The translations under genes and the position numbers were made by a program. Positions 54,181 to 64,000 of a stretch of 64,000 nucleotides of DNA are shown in pieces. A model generated the notes under the pieces. That model did no database searches. It was not told the DNA's origin and saw only the letters and a list, made by a program, of their open reading frames with translations. The DNA comes from Doryteuthis pealeii. Its lineage: Eukaryota; Mollusca; Cephalopoda; Myopsida; Loliginidae. The stretch lies in NCBI GenBank assembly GCA_023376005.1, contig CM042157.1:87323279-87387278 (forward strand). The letters are read 5' to 3'. The stretch's first letter is position 1. The number at the start of each line of letters is the position of its first letter.

Positions 54181-54870
54181 AAATATCTCTCATTGGTAAT
54201 TGAGGGTTAACATGTAACATTTTCCGCTGTAATAGTTTCACAAATCGAAACAAAATCAAAACAACTTAAAGAGAAATTGATTCCTATAATGTGTTTGACT
54301 TGATTACCCAGAATGCAACTCGAAGGTCTGTATATCTATAGTATGAATAATTATTTCTCTGTATACGATTATTCATATCTTTTACTAGAATAATTGATTC
54401 TTGTTACTTTTTCTGTTATGTTTTTGCTTATTTCTAATTGGAACTGAAGTAGAAGTTAATATGGCGAATATAAATTTGAATACGAATCCACCATATTAAA
54501 TATACAATAAGCCAATTCTGACTAGAATGATTCTTTTAAGCAGTAAAATTATCATGAAAAAAACTTTTCAAAGAATTAGCAAAAATTTACACTGACAAAA
54601 ATTGGCCAATTTAGAAAATGGCCGACCATCAAATCGATCTTTTATTCATGTCTTGCCTTAGTCTGTAAAATTGTCGATTTATTTAGCAATTAAGACGGAC
54701 AAAAGCTAGGGTGATAATAATAGACTAATTCTCGCTCAGATTATACCGATATTATTTATGTCTCTATATTGCTTTCAAAGATTCCCCAGGAATTTAATTT
54801 TTAAAGAATTTGCATTTATCTTTTTGTTAGTCAATTAGTATCAAGAATTCGAAATCTGTCTGTCTGTCTT
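54181..54870. other. A/T-rich DNA, nothing recognised
   Basis: No recognisable repeat, RNA gene or frame. Confidence 0.5.
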
Positions 54871-54872
54871 TC

Positions 54873-54874
<2 letters not shown>

Positions 54875-54918
<44 letters not shown>
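54875..54918. repeat. (CA)n microsatellite
   Basis: About 44 bp of CA. Confidence 0.95.
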
Positions 54919-55007
54919 TTTAAACAGACTGAAAACAAGGACTACCACTCGCTTTTCTCGTTATTCTGTGATAAAAAATTTCTTATTACCTTCCATATAC
55001 CAACAAA

Positions 55008-55055
55008 TGCCCTGAAGATGATTAATTAACAGATCGAAACACTGCAGCGTCGGCC
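55008..55055 (+). ncRNA. Hammerhead-ribozyme-like motif (GCAGCG family), copy 1
   Basis: GCC-CTGAAGA, stem II GAT/ATC with an extra T, GAAA, stem III within CACTGCAGCG, then TC and GGC, which pairs with GCC as stem I. The following sequence (CAATAAACC..AACCTGTG) is shared with copies at 55,216 and 57,209. Confidence 0.4.
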
Positions 55056-55215
55056 AATAAACCAACACTTAACTTATTTAAACCTGTGTTTTTTCATTCT
55101 TTCTTAATATACTACTAATTTTTCCATTCAAAATATTTTAAATAAACTGATCAACAAAAACTATCACAGTCTCTTATTATTCTGTGATAAATTTTCCTTT
55201 TCCTTATATCAACAA

Positions 55216-55265
55216 AAGCCCTGAAGAAGAGCTACTAAACAGATTGAAACACTGCAGCGTTGGCT
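55216..55265 (+). ncRNA. Hammerhead-ribozyme-like motif (GCAGCG family), copy 2
   Basis: AGCC-CTGAAGA..GAAACACTGCAGCGTT-GGCT. Stem I gains an A-T pair relative to copy 1; stem II is weak. Lies about 200 bp after copy 1 in tandem. Confidence 0.38.
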
Positions 55266-55323
55266 GAATAAATATCACTCATTTTATTTGAACCTGTGTT
55301 TTTTCAATTTTTTTTCACTATTT

Positions 55324-55342
55324 TACACACACACACACACAC

Positions 55343-55388
<46 letters not shown>
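55324..55388. repeat. (CA)n(TA)n microsatellite
   Basis: CA then TA blocks abutting a SINE 3' end. Confidence 0.9.
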
Positions 55389-55392
<4 letters not shown>

Positions 55393-55672
55393 AACCCCTC
55401 CGCACGAGCAGGATGCGACACAATGTCAATTTATCAAGCGGAGTTCAGCAGGTTTGAATTCAGAGTTTTCCTTCTGCTAGACTGGTTGCCTAACCAAGGT
55501 TAAAGAGCCCAGTCTGCCCAACTATTTACCCATAGCTGTAGGGAAAGTAGGATTCAAACCTTTCCCAGGGTATTAGCGCTAAGTGAAATGCAATTACCAC
55601 GTCCAGGATTTGAACTCGAGACGACGAGTCTATTTTCCATGACTTTAACCATTACATCACGCGCTTCCTAAA
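55388..55672 (-). mobile_element. tRNA-derived SINE (ACGAG-tail family), full length
   Basis: Reference copy for this family. On the minus strand: GGAAGCGCGTGATGTAATGG and GTTAAAGTCATGG (box A region), CGAGTTCAAATCCTGGACG (box B), the body, and 3' end CTCGTGCGGAGGGGTTGGTA followed by (TA)n. About 285 bp. Confidence 0.85.
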
Positions 55673-55718
55673 GTGATGTGCTAATATTTGCTATATGTGA
55701 TAGAGCTATTATATAGTA

Positions 55719-55719
<1 letters not shown>

Positions 55720-55808
<89 letters not shown>
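55720..55808. repeat. (CA)n(TA)n(TG)n microsatellite, palindromic
   Basis: CA, TA and TG blocks in mirror order form a self-complementary tract. Confidence 0.9.
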
Positions 55809-56533
55809 TATCTCTATATCTATGTCTGATATTGATCCTTTTAATTCTATTTTTATCAATTATTGTACGGAAATGGAATTCATTTCAATTCTATTTTTCC
55901 ATTCTCTTCTTTCAAAATATTATCGCTGACATTTCAATCTCTTGGCGCCTTCATTCTAAAGTTTCAAATGCTTTCATTTTGTTTCCTTAATTTCATTTTA
56001 GTGACAACAGGGCTGGTATTGTTGTGCATATATCCGAGTCCATAAATACTCCGTGATATTTAATGATAACGTGTTCTCTTTTTAAAAAATCAAGTTGATC
56101 AGATACGACCGACTGGTTACATTTAATTTACTGAAAGTAGGACAATTCTGTAGGATTATCATGGGGCATTATTGCCGACACTTGCAAACGTCATTTGTCC
56201 CATGTGTTTCATATAGAAAGGTATCTTTATTTTAGATAGTTGAATGTTTACAGTCTTCAGGGCAATCTATACATATACAAAGGGCAGTTTGTGTGTCTGT
56301 ATGTATTTATATCTCTCTCCGAGGTAACGGCGGATGAGGTGGATTATGAGGTAGGGTGACAATTAACAACCACACACACACACACACACAATTGAGATTG
56401 AAATTTTAGCGAAATATTTGAAAGAAGAGAATGGAAAAAAAAATTGAAATGAATTCCATTTCCGTACAATAATTAATAAATATAAAAATTAAAAGGATCA
56501 ATATCAGACATAGATATAGAGATATACATACAG

Positions 56534-56567
<34 letters not shown>

Positions 56568-56600
56568 TATATATAAATATAATATTACAAACACAAAACA
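55809..56600. repeat. Inverted repeat around 55.9 and 56.5 kb
   Basis: TATCTCTATATCTATGTCTG and TGATCCTTTTAATTCTATTT (55,808-55,920) reappear inverted at 56,395-56,520 (AAAAGGATCAATATCAGACA). The two arms are about 110 bp and face each other across some 480 bp of unannotated DNA. Short hydrophobic ORFs in both arms are the same sequence read twice. Confidence 0.7.
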
Positions 56601-56790
56601 ACGCTAACAATAGCCTCCTGGAATGTCTGGACACCTCCCGATCTTGAGAGATTGGGGAACTACATACTAGTATTGTGACAGGGAGCATTTCGATATGGGG
56701 CCGACATCGATGCCCTGCAGAAATCAGTTTCAGCTATAAGGACCAATTGACAGAAGGGGTGGGCTGGATACACATCCTCATGGAAAGACA
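56601..56790 (+). pseudogene. LINE endonuclease N-terminal fragment
   Basis: Translation with stops gives TIASWNVWTPPD, then RYGADIDALQKS, then a stop, then KGWAGYTSSW. This matches the opening of LINE apurinic-type endonucleases (WNV.T..D, RY..DI.AL.E.R, GAGYTFFW). The catalytic Glu of the second motif is replaced by Lys. At least two in-frame stops. Confidence 0.5.
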
Positions 56791-57061
56791 GGCTGATGAT
56801 AGCTGTAAGAAGTATGAGGTAAGTTGACTAGAGCCCTCCATTCTGAAGCAACACATGACGGACACCATGGAAACATTTCCTACATTGAACTCTGACCTGT
56901 GTGGCAGAGGCCTGTATGTCGAGGGTCTCACATGTGTGACAGGGTACATAAAAAAAAAAAAAAAAAGCTGGACCCGTGGGCCATCTGCGCACTCACAACT
57001 GCTCTCAACTGAACTACTTGTAGAAATGGCCTTATTCTGTCAAGAAGCTGCAATCACCATA

Positions 57062-57152
57062 TAATATATATATATATATATATATATAATATGTTGTGGT
57101 GTGTGTGTGTGTGTGTGTTATGTGGGTGTGTTTTTGTGTGTGTGTGTGTAAT
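57062..57152. repeat. (TA)n(TG)n microsatellite
   Basis: TA then interrupted TG tract. Confidence 0.85.
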
Positions 57153-57208
57153 ATAGTGAAAACATTTTGAAAAAACACAGGTTCAAATTAAAACGAGTGA
57201 TATTTATT

Positions 57209-57263
57209 CAGTCCACGCTGCAGTTGTTTCAATCTGTTTAGTAGATCTTCTTCAGACAAAGGC
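57209..57263 (-). ncRNA. Hammerhead-ribozyme-like motif (GCAGCG family), copy 3
   Basis: Minus strand: CTGAAGA, A, GATC/GATT stem II, GAAA, ACTGCAGCGTGG. The cleavage dinucleotide is altered (TG), so this copy is probably inactive. A 10-N gap lies just downstream at 57,284. Confidence 0.33.
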
Positions 57264-57283
57264 TATTATCGGTGCGTCTCTTT

Positions 57284-57293
57284 NNNNNNNNNN
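57284..57293. other. Short gap (10 N)
   Basis: Ten N between CTCTTT and CTTTATT. Confidence 0.99.
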
Positions 57294-57304
57294 CTTTATT
57301 TCTT

Positions 57305-57525
57305 CCCTTAACAATGGTTGCTGAGCCATGAAAGAGCCCAGTCTGTCCAACTAATTTACCCACATCTGGAGGAGAGTTAGTTCATACCTTTCGCCAAAAA
57401 AAAAAAAAAAAAAAAAAAAAAACGCGGGTATTAGTGGCTCTTGTGAAATATGCAACAGCCTTGATCAGAATTTGAACTCGTGAATTGTGCCTTCGTAGAT
57501 CTAACAACACACCACGCGCCTCTCT
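57305..57525 (-). mobile_element. tRNA-derived SINE (ACGAG-tail family) with internal poly-A
   Basis: Family body on the minus strand (GAGCCCAGTCTGTCCAACTA on the plus strand), interrupted by about 28 A at 57,394-57,421, then ATTTGAACTCG (box B) and CACCACGCGCCTC (head). The A-run lies inside the element, not at its end. Confidence 0.68.
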
Positions 57526-57529
57526 CAGA

Positions 57530-58910
57530 AGATTCTCGCATTACACCCAAGATGCCGGACGATAATGCCGTATTTGATAAAAGAAAGAAGTGATATAATA
57601 ATGCAATAATATCATTAGATGATGAAAGCAAATAAGTGAAGAGACATGAATAAGCGATAGGAATATTACTGCCAGTCATAAATAGGAAATTGTGTAAAGA
57701 CTATGGATGTGTCACGTTAAAACGTTTTCGTCTTTTATGATTGTCTCTTGTGACAAAAGAACAGAAGACAAAATGATCCTGTTTATTCGCCTCTTTTATT
57801 GTACTCAAAACTCAGTCACTTCGTACAATGGAATAGAGTCTCAAGGAATTAATGCGATGATGGGTGTTTTCTAATCAGCATCTCTCCCTTGTGTTATTTC
57901 AGTAGTTCAATAATTCTGAACTCGAAAGAAGGAAAAATATATTATAAATGTTTATCAAATTACATGCTGATGATATTAGACAAGTGAAGTACAGGCGTGC
58001 CAGCGCTAATAATACTCTTAAAAATGAATACGCAAGCCTATCATTTTTCAAATGAAGTGTATTCGGATTTAAAATTGATAGGATACAGAGGAAAACACAG
58101 TAAGGATAAAAGTGATAGAGTTTTTAAGTGACTACCTCTGAACGGCAAGCTGATCTGGAACCGGGCTCTGTTGATTGGCTTAGGAATCACGTGATCAGGT
58201 AACTCCCTGGAAAAAGTTAAAATTTACCCAGAATCAAGTTAAGCATCCTGAGGACTCGACGCATATTTCATCTGTTCTAGTTCTCCTGTTGGTACCCGGT
58301 ATGCTTTTTACCACAATAAAGACCTGTCAAAAGATCATTGATAAACCATATCGGCATGAAATAGCCCAAAGGCGTTGACATGACATTTTAAATAAAACCC
58401 GGCTGACTTCTGATTAGGCGGAAAATTAAAACGGGAATTTTTTTGCGTGCTACCCCAAGACAGTAAACTACAGTCCATGAATTAACATTTTGCGAATTGG
58501 GTTACGGTTTTAGGGATTAAGGTTGTTTTTAATACGTATTGCTTTAAAAAATTTTAAGAACAAATACTATACATTTGATGTTGAAAAATATTTTTTTTTA
58601 AAAACTAAGTTTAATGAAATTATCGATTGTAATACTAACACAAAAACTTTCTCAATACATAGATTAAATAATTTCAATAGTTAATTAAATGCTATATATT
58701 TGGGTTTTTTGAATTACGGTGCTTGAGTTTTCCTTCCTTTCAAGATAAATCATTGCTTGTACATATCTAAAAGTAATACATTCAGCTCTCTTTAGTGATT
58801 TAAAGATTCCACTGTATATACATATTGGATCATACAATAATAATACAGTGTATCTTTAGAAAATCACATATAGAATCATCCTTAACTACCAAGTTTGGAA
58901 CCTCTCGATA
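57530..58910. other. Low-copy A/T-rich DNA
   Basis: A SINE-tail relic lies at 58,345-58,400 (ATCGGCATGAAATAGCCC, GTTGACATGACATTTTAA). Otherwise no repeat, RNA gene or supported frame. Confidence 0.5.
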
Positions 58911-58914
58911 TATA

Positions 58915-59536
58915 TCCTTATATAATGGAGGATTGTGGGTTTGTCTGTCTGTAACCGAAACTATATTACCATTCAAGTACAATTCCCTTTGTTATTTACA
59001 TCACATTCCCGATGATTTATTTTTTATTTAAACTTCAATTATTAATAAATTGCTTTTACACATTAAGACTGTTGACCATATCACATACTAATAACATGCA
59101 GTTGTACTATATATACCAGAAATAGCGTACAGTGGAAGGAAGGCTAATTTCATATTGATCTTAAAAATTTGATTTTAATAAATATATGCTTAGTATTATT
59201 GCATTTCTAATTGTTTGTTGTATATTAATGAAAGGCAGCAAAAATCTCGGGGATAAATCTTAAAAAAATCGATTAACAAGAAGAAATCGACTGTAATATA
59301 TTCTTACTTCCATTAACTAAATAGTTAAAATTTAGGAAATTACCAATGAAAGACTGAGTAAGGCGAAAATGATGGAAGATTCCGTTTCAAATGTTCTATT
59401 TTTCAATCATTACCCCCTCTGCTTCCAAATATTTTTATCGAATTCTTATCAGTTTCATTGGCCTTTCTAATTTAACATGATATTTTATTATATTAAAACT
59501 TAAATAATTGCACTCGGAGGGTGCATAATTTGCTAG
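58915..59536 (+). mobile_element. Non-autonomous Helitron, more diverged
   Basis: 622 bp, TCCTTATATAATGGAGG start, GCACTCGGAGGGTGC hairpin and TTTGCTAG end, flanked by A and T. Many small deletions relative to the other copies indicate greater age. Confidence 0.85.
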
Positions 59537-59589
59537 TATATATAAAATATTAGTTTTAAAAAATGAAACCTATCAAGAAGGAATGAAAC

Positions 59590-59645
59590 AAAACTATGTG
59601 GCATCAAATTAACCCAAACAGCTTGACATGCTGTAAAATCCAACT
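59590..59645 (+). repeat. SINE 3' tail fragment
   Basis: GGCATCAAATTAACCCAAAC and GCTTGACATGCTGTAAAATC, a decayed tail. Confidence 0.55.
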
Positions 59646-59649
59646 ATCT

Positions 59650-60990
59650 AATCCATATCTCTTTCCTGTTTTTCTTCCTTTCTTGGTATTTTTGTTCCCT
59701 TTCCTCTTTACGTTTTTTCATTTTGGGGGTTATTCTCCCCTTTATATCCCCCTCCCCCTTCTGTTATTTTCTCCCTTTCTCTCCCCTCTTTATTTTCAAT
59801 CCTCCCCTCTCGTAAATTGTTCTCCCCTTTTTCTTTCTCCCTTTCTGTTTTCTTCCCTTCTTTTCTCTCTTCTTTTTCTTCTTCTTTCTTTCCCCTTATT
59901 CTTCTCGACATATTTTTTTTTCTTATCCCATCTTCCATTCATTTATTCGAAATACATTCCTCCTAAACTTTTTCCCTTACGATATCTAATTTATTTTCAT
60001 TGTGTTAATCTAACTAAGCTGAATAATAATTATTTCTATCTAAATTCTCTTATCTTAAATTCTATTTCCAACTCTCTTTTTCTCTTCATTCTCTCATGAT
60101 TAATTTTCTCTGTCTTTTTCTTACTTGATCCCCTCATCTTTTCCTTGTCCTTCTTCCCTATTTTATTCCCACATCTTTTTTATTTTTTCTTTTCCCCCTC
60201 TTTCTGTTTTCTTCTCCTTTTCTTTCCCGCCGCCTTTTTTCTCTTTCTCATCTTCCAATTATATTTTCTAATTACATTCTTCCTTAAGCTTTTCCGAATT
60301 ATAGTCTACCCTTCCTTCTTTGTTCGCGTTTTAACCGAAAAAAGTCCTTGTTATTTTGTCGTCTTTTCTTTGTTTCGGTTAAACGGAAAATCACTACTTC
60401 CACCCGAACGATATGCAACATTACCAAAGGATTCCATAACACAGGAACTTTCTTTAGCCCTTTTCAATTGGCCAAGGATGGCACTTAAAACTTTACACTT
60501 TCTTTTTTTTTCTTTTCCTTCTCGCATTGATTCATTTTTTTCTTTCCTTTATTTCTTCTTCAGCCTTGACCCCTGATGTTTTCTTTGTCCTTCCTTCCAT
60601 GTTTATTCCGCTTTTAAATTTCTTCTTTTTCACTCTTTTTTTTTTTTTCTCCTTTTTCTTCTTCCACGACATTTTCTCCTTTCTTCCTCATCTTCAATTT
60701 TATTTTTCTAATAATTCTTCAAAACTCCTCTTAGTTCATTTCGGTCTCCTTCCGACTCTCTCTTTCTCTTTCCTTCTCTCCGGATTAATTTTTCTCTTTT
60801 ATTTCTTCTTTTCCTTACCTTGACCGCCATCTTTCCTTTGTCCTTCTTCCCCCAGTTTTATTCCACATCTTTTTTTATTTCTTCTTTTCCCTCTTTTGTT
60901 CTTCTTCCTTTTTCTTTTCCCGCGCTTTCTTTCTCCTTTTCTCATCTTCATTTTATATTCTAATACATTCTTCCTAAACTTTCCTCTTAC
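59650..60990. repeat. Polypyrimidine tract of 1.3 kb with degenerate long units
   Basis: Plus strand is overwhelmingly T and C. Landmarks recur: TTGTCCTTCTTCCC near 60,145 and 60,838 (a variant at 60,587), and TAGCTGAATAA-type ends near 60,017 and 61,025. ORFs of 167, 143 and 98 codons are Phe/Leu/Ser/Pro low-complexity and not genes. Confidence 0.85.
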
Positions 60991-61325
60991 AATATTAAAC
61001 TTATCTTTATTATGTTACCTAACTAGCTGAATAAAATACTTTATTATCTAAATCCTTTCATTAACAGTATTAATATTTCTGTTTCTCGTTGGCGCGCAAT
61101 TATATTCTTTATCTGACTGCCCCTGAATTCTTTTTAACTGGTAGATATCGTAAATCTAATTGGGAGGAAATGGTCATCAAGGAATCACTTTTTAAACTCG
61201 GGTGGGCTTTCTTTGGATCACACTATCAGCTGACAAAGGCGAATGGAGTCTCAATATAGTTGGTGATTAAGAAAATGCACTCTATAGCGCAACAAGAAAC
61301 AACTGATATAAACCCAAATCAAAGT
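60991..61325. other. No recognised feature
   Basis: Nothing recognised beyond the last unit end of the pyrimidine tract. Confidence 0.5.
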
Positions 61326-61329
61326 ATTA

Positions 61330-61377
61330 ATATTATATATATATATATTATATTATAATATATATAATATATGTGTG

Positions 61378-61412
<35 letters not shown>
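61330..61412. repeat. (TA)n(TG)n microsatellite
   Basis: Interrupted TA then TG tract. Confidence 0.88.
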
Positions 61413-61414
<2 letters not shown>

Positions 61415-61429
61415 TTGTGCTAGGAATTA

Positions 61430-61610
61430 AACAAAAAGACACATCTCCTGATTTAACAATTTTATTTTTGATCTTTCGAGTTTTCTGGCCAACTTTTTAA
61501 TGTTTGGGTGGAATTCGTGGATAAAGTCACCAAAGTTTCAGATCACGCAGTACTTTCGGCCACTTCGAAGTGCCATCATCGGGGTGATGTGTCCAGGTTT
61601 TTAAAAAATT
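61430..61610 (-). repeat. Penelope-like terminal sequence, single arm
   Basis: Minus strand: CCGATGATGGCACTTC..GAAGTGGCCGAAAG, then GATCTGAAACTTTGGTGACT. Same order as the arms at 50,035-50,320 (..GCCGAAAGCG, GAAACCTTTGGTGGACTG). Confidence 0.5.
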
Positions 61611-61749
61611 AAATTAATGTAGAGGCAGGAAGGCAGAAGAATTTGATGAGTAAGTGTTAATAGGCAATTTTAAAATGCTGGTGTACTGCATTGGAAAATA
61701 ATTTTGTTTAAGGATGTTAAATTTTGTTTAAGGATGTTTAATTAAAAAA

Positions 61750-61990
61750 CTGGAACACGTCGCCCTGATGATTAACTTCATCAAGGTTCCTAGTTCGATA
61801 CCGGCCCTCGCCAACTTCAGCGTGTGAGTGGACAGGGATCTGTGTGCGCTTAAAGTAAGGATCTGACGATATGTGTTGCGCGTCCCACCTCAGATGCAAA
61901 AAAACAATCTCCTTAGCGTCTAGCCGCTAGTTTGAAAAGGGATAAAGACTCCCTCGCTAATTGGCTGGTACCGACAGTAGGCCGCCCCTG
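61750..61990 (+). mobile_element. Arg-type tRNA-derived SINE
   Basis: Plus-strand copy: GGTTCCTAGTTCGATACCGG (box B), CGCCAACTTCAGCGTGTGAG, the body, and tail GTAGGCCGCCCCTGACT. Box A region decayed. Its tail lies at the outer edge of the palindrome starting at 61,974. Confidence 0.72.
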
Positions 61991-62930
61991 ACTGACGAGT
62001 ACTAGGATAGTGAGTTCAATCCTTTGCAGGATGCCCCATACAATTTATTTAAGACTGCACGCCAGCATTCTTTACGCCTGCAAGTCCTACATCGATCAGA
62101 TCTACGAAGATTTCTGGATGCTGCGTGTGCGTATGATAGATAGGGATGTTTGCGCGAGAGATTGTCATAGATATTCGTGCTGCCAGCACGACTTTGATGA
62201 TGATTAATGGTGATGATGATGATGAATGGTGATGAAATTGAAATGAAATGTACATGCATCAAGTGCAACGAACGATTGGATACTTCAATACTAAATGATG
62301 GAAACCCGATGCCTTGAGTAGTCCATACATGAAACACTCTACTTTAGCCCTTATTTAAGATAGACGAGAGGTCTTGTGGACTCCTTCCGATCAATTGGCG
62401 TTCCCGTCAAGCCCTAGCACTAATATGATTGTCCCGAACATATTAACCTGTATGTGCAAACACCCAACCTTTTTTATTCATATTTTGCTGGATTTGCGGC
62501 GGCTGAGGGTCTTGGTGTTGGTATGAACGTCACTATCCGATGGTGAAGTTCCATTCTGTTGAGTACTCCTTCATCGTCATTACTCCAGGATCCACCCTGG
62601 CTTTGGAATGTTGTACCTGGTATGTCCCATTTGTGATGAATAGAAAAAGATGAGTTTAAAAAACATGTTTCAAACTGCAGTTAAAAAATGAGTACCCATC
62701 AAGAATTAATAATTAAAAAATCCTTGCATAAAATAACCCCAGCAAGAGTTGAATGCTGTAAAATTCAACCAACCAGCAAACATCAACCAAATTCCCCCAC
62801 CCCCCAAGAAAAATTGTTAAAGACACTTCTGAAGATTCATATCTCACGGCAACCACCTCGCAGATAACAATAATCCATGCAGGGGAAATTCTGTAAATCT
62901 TTGATGCCAATTTATTTCTTTAAAACATAA
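61974..62930 (+). repeat. Palindrome, left arm
   Basis: Matches 63,043-64,000 inverted over its full length (GACTGACGAGTACT, TCGATCAGATCTACGAAGAT, CAACCAGCAAACATCAAC, TTATTTCTTTAAAAC). The outer limit of the right arm coincides with the window edge, so the palindrome may be longer. ORFs inside occur in both arms and show no conservation of frame. Confidence 0.92.
62335..62790 (+). mobile_element. Element X in left palindrome arm
   Basis: TCCGATCAATTGGCGTTCCC, GTCAAGCCCTAGCAC, then TCATTACTCCAGGATCC and tail TTGAATGCTGTAAAATTC. Single terminal unit, no satellite. Confidence 0.7.
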
Positions 62931-63042
62931 ACAATGAAGATGAGGACAATAGTCTGAATAATGCAGATAATACAAAAAAATATAAATAATTTTTTTGGGG
63001 GTGGGCGAAAGCAATAGTTGAGACTACAGGAATCTTGGTTGT

Positions 63043-64000
63043 TTTGTTTTAAAGAAATAAAATTGCACAAAGATTTACAGAATTTCCCCTGCATTGGATT
63101 ATTGTTATCTGCGAGTGGTTGCCGTGAGATATGAATCTTCAGAAGTGTCTTTAACATTTTTCTTGGGGGTGGGGGATTTGTTGATGTTTGCTGGTTGGTT
63201 GAATTTTACAGCATGTCAACTCTTGCTGGGTTATTTTATGCCAAGGATTTTTTTTATTTTATTAATTCTTGATGGGTACTCATTTTTTAAACTCAGTTTT
63301 TGAACATGTTTTTTAAAACTCATCTTTTTCTATTCATCACAAAAATGGGACATACCAGGTACTAACATTCCAAGCCAGGGTGGACCTGGGAGTAATGACG
63401 ATGAAGGAGTACTCCACAGAATTGGAACTTCACCATCGGATAGTTTAACGTCATACCCAAAACACCAAGACCCTCAGCCCGCCGCAATCCAGCACAAATA
63501 TGATAAAAAGAGTTGGGTGTTTGCCATAAGGTTAATATGTTCGGGACAATCATATTAGTGCTAGGGCTTGACGGGAACAGCCAATTGATCGGAAGGAGTC
63601 CACACAGACCTCTCGTCTATCTTAAATAAGGGCTAAAGTAGAGTGTTTCATGTCATGGACTACTCAGGCATCGGGTTTCCATCATTTAGTATTGAAGTAT
63701 CCAATCTCGTTGCACTTGAATGCATGTCAGCATTTCTTTCAATTTCATCACCATCATCATCATCATCACCATTATCATCATCAAGTCGTGCTGGCAGCAC
63801 GAATATCTATGACAATCTCTCGCCAAACATCCCTATCTATCATCGCACACGCAGCATCCAGAATCTTCGTAGATCTGATCGATGTAGGACCTTGCAGGCG
63901 TAAAGAATGCTGCGTGCAGTCTTAAATAAATTGTATGGGGCATCCTGCAAGGATTGAACTCACTATTCACTAGTACTCGTCAGTCAGGGCGGCCTACTGT
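63043..64000 (-). repeat. Palindrome, right arm (runs to window end)
   Basis: Inverted copy of 61,974-62,930 with scattered substitutions and a different length of (GAT)n/(ATC)n run. The spacer of about 110 bp between arms contains GATGAGGACAATAGTCTGAA, the terminal motif of the element at 16,109. Confidence 0.92.
63170..63655 (-). mobile_element. Element X in right palindrome arm, monomeric tail
   Basis: Starts with one unit TTTTACAGCATGTCAACTC..TATGCCAAGGA..TTCTTGATGGGTACTCA, the closest single-copy relative of the 88-bp satellite monomer, followed by the same sequence that follows the satellite at 10,880-11,147. It continues without an LTR into GATCGGAAGGAGTCC. Confidence 0.75.

Noticed and set aside
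56855..57064. 69-codon ORF downstream of the LINE endonuclease fragment
   Set aside because: Read for a zinc-finger-like LINE C-terminus (a CGR motif is present), but the remaining ligands are missing and a poly-A run follows.
59596..60823. 167-, 143- and 98-codon ORFs
   Set aside because: Phe/Leu/Pro/Ser composition from a polypyrimidine tract, no domain.

Overview
The window looks like intergenic or intronic DNA from an animal with a large, repeat-rich genome, and no host protein-coding gene could be recognised. The best guess is a cephalopod mollusc, probably an octopus-like species. The reasons are the dense tRNA-derived SINEs (one with an Arg-type tRNA-like head), very long (TA)n and (CA)n tracts, Helitrons, LINE tails with C2H2 zinc fingers, and Penelope-like foldback sequences. 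The species call is inference. Almost all long open frames are transposon remnants or accidental frames through tandem repeats.

Layout. Bases 1-16,870 (copy A) and 29,496-44,505 (copy B) are a direct segmental duplication; base 1 aligns to 29,496, so copy A continues off the left edge. Each copy holds, in order: a foldback MITE, tRNA- and 5S-derived SINEs, a solo LTR, a truncated LINE tail with three C2H2 fingers, (TA)n-embedded foldbacks, Helitrons, a repeat called here element X, an 88-bp satellite, a second solo LTR, another LINE tail, a small MITE and an inverted-repeat element whose right end coincides with the end of homology. The copies differ by datable events: a solo LTR, an Arg-type SINE and a Helitron only in A; a different Helitron and short tandem duplications only in B; and satellite arrays of 21 (A) versus 8 (B) monomers.

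Bases 16,870-29,466 between the copies carry 5S-derived SINEs, microsatellites, LINE fragments around a 100-N assembly gap, CTAT-rich repeats, a 24-bp minisatellite whose units contain TTCnnGAA, a partial LTR, a Helitron and a foldback. Bases 44,505-61,740 carry microsatellites, a foldback, a 134-bp tRNA-like tandem array, Penelope-like remnants, a LINE reverse-transcriptase fragment, a Ty3/Gypsy gag-protease remnant next to its LTR, hammerhead-ribozyme-like motifs, a Helitron and a 1.3-kb polypyrimidine tract. Bases 61,974-64,000 are a near-complete palindrome with arms of about 950 bp, built around two inverted copies of element X.

The features are parasitic and do not form a pathway. Three things stand out: the pair of duplicates acts as a natural record of transposition (filled and empty sites in the same window); the 88-bp satellite can be traced to the 3' end of element X, which is still monomeric at 63.2 kb; and hammerhead-like RNA folds recur in several unrelated Penelope-like sequences, one with a compensatory base-pair change.
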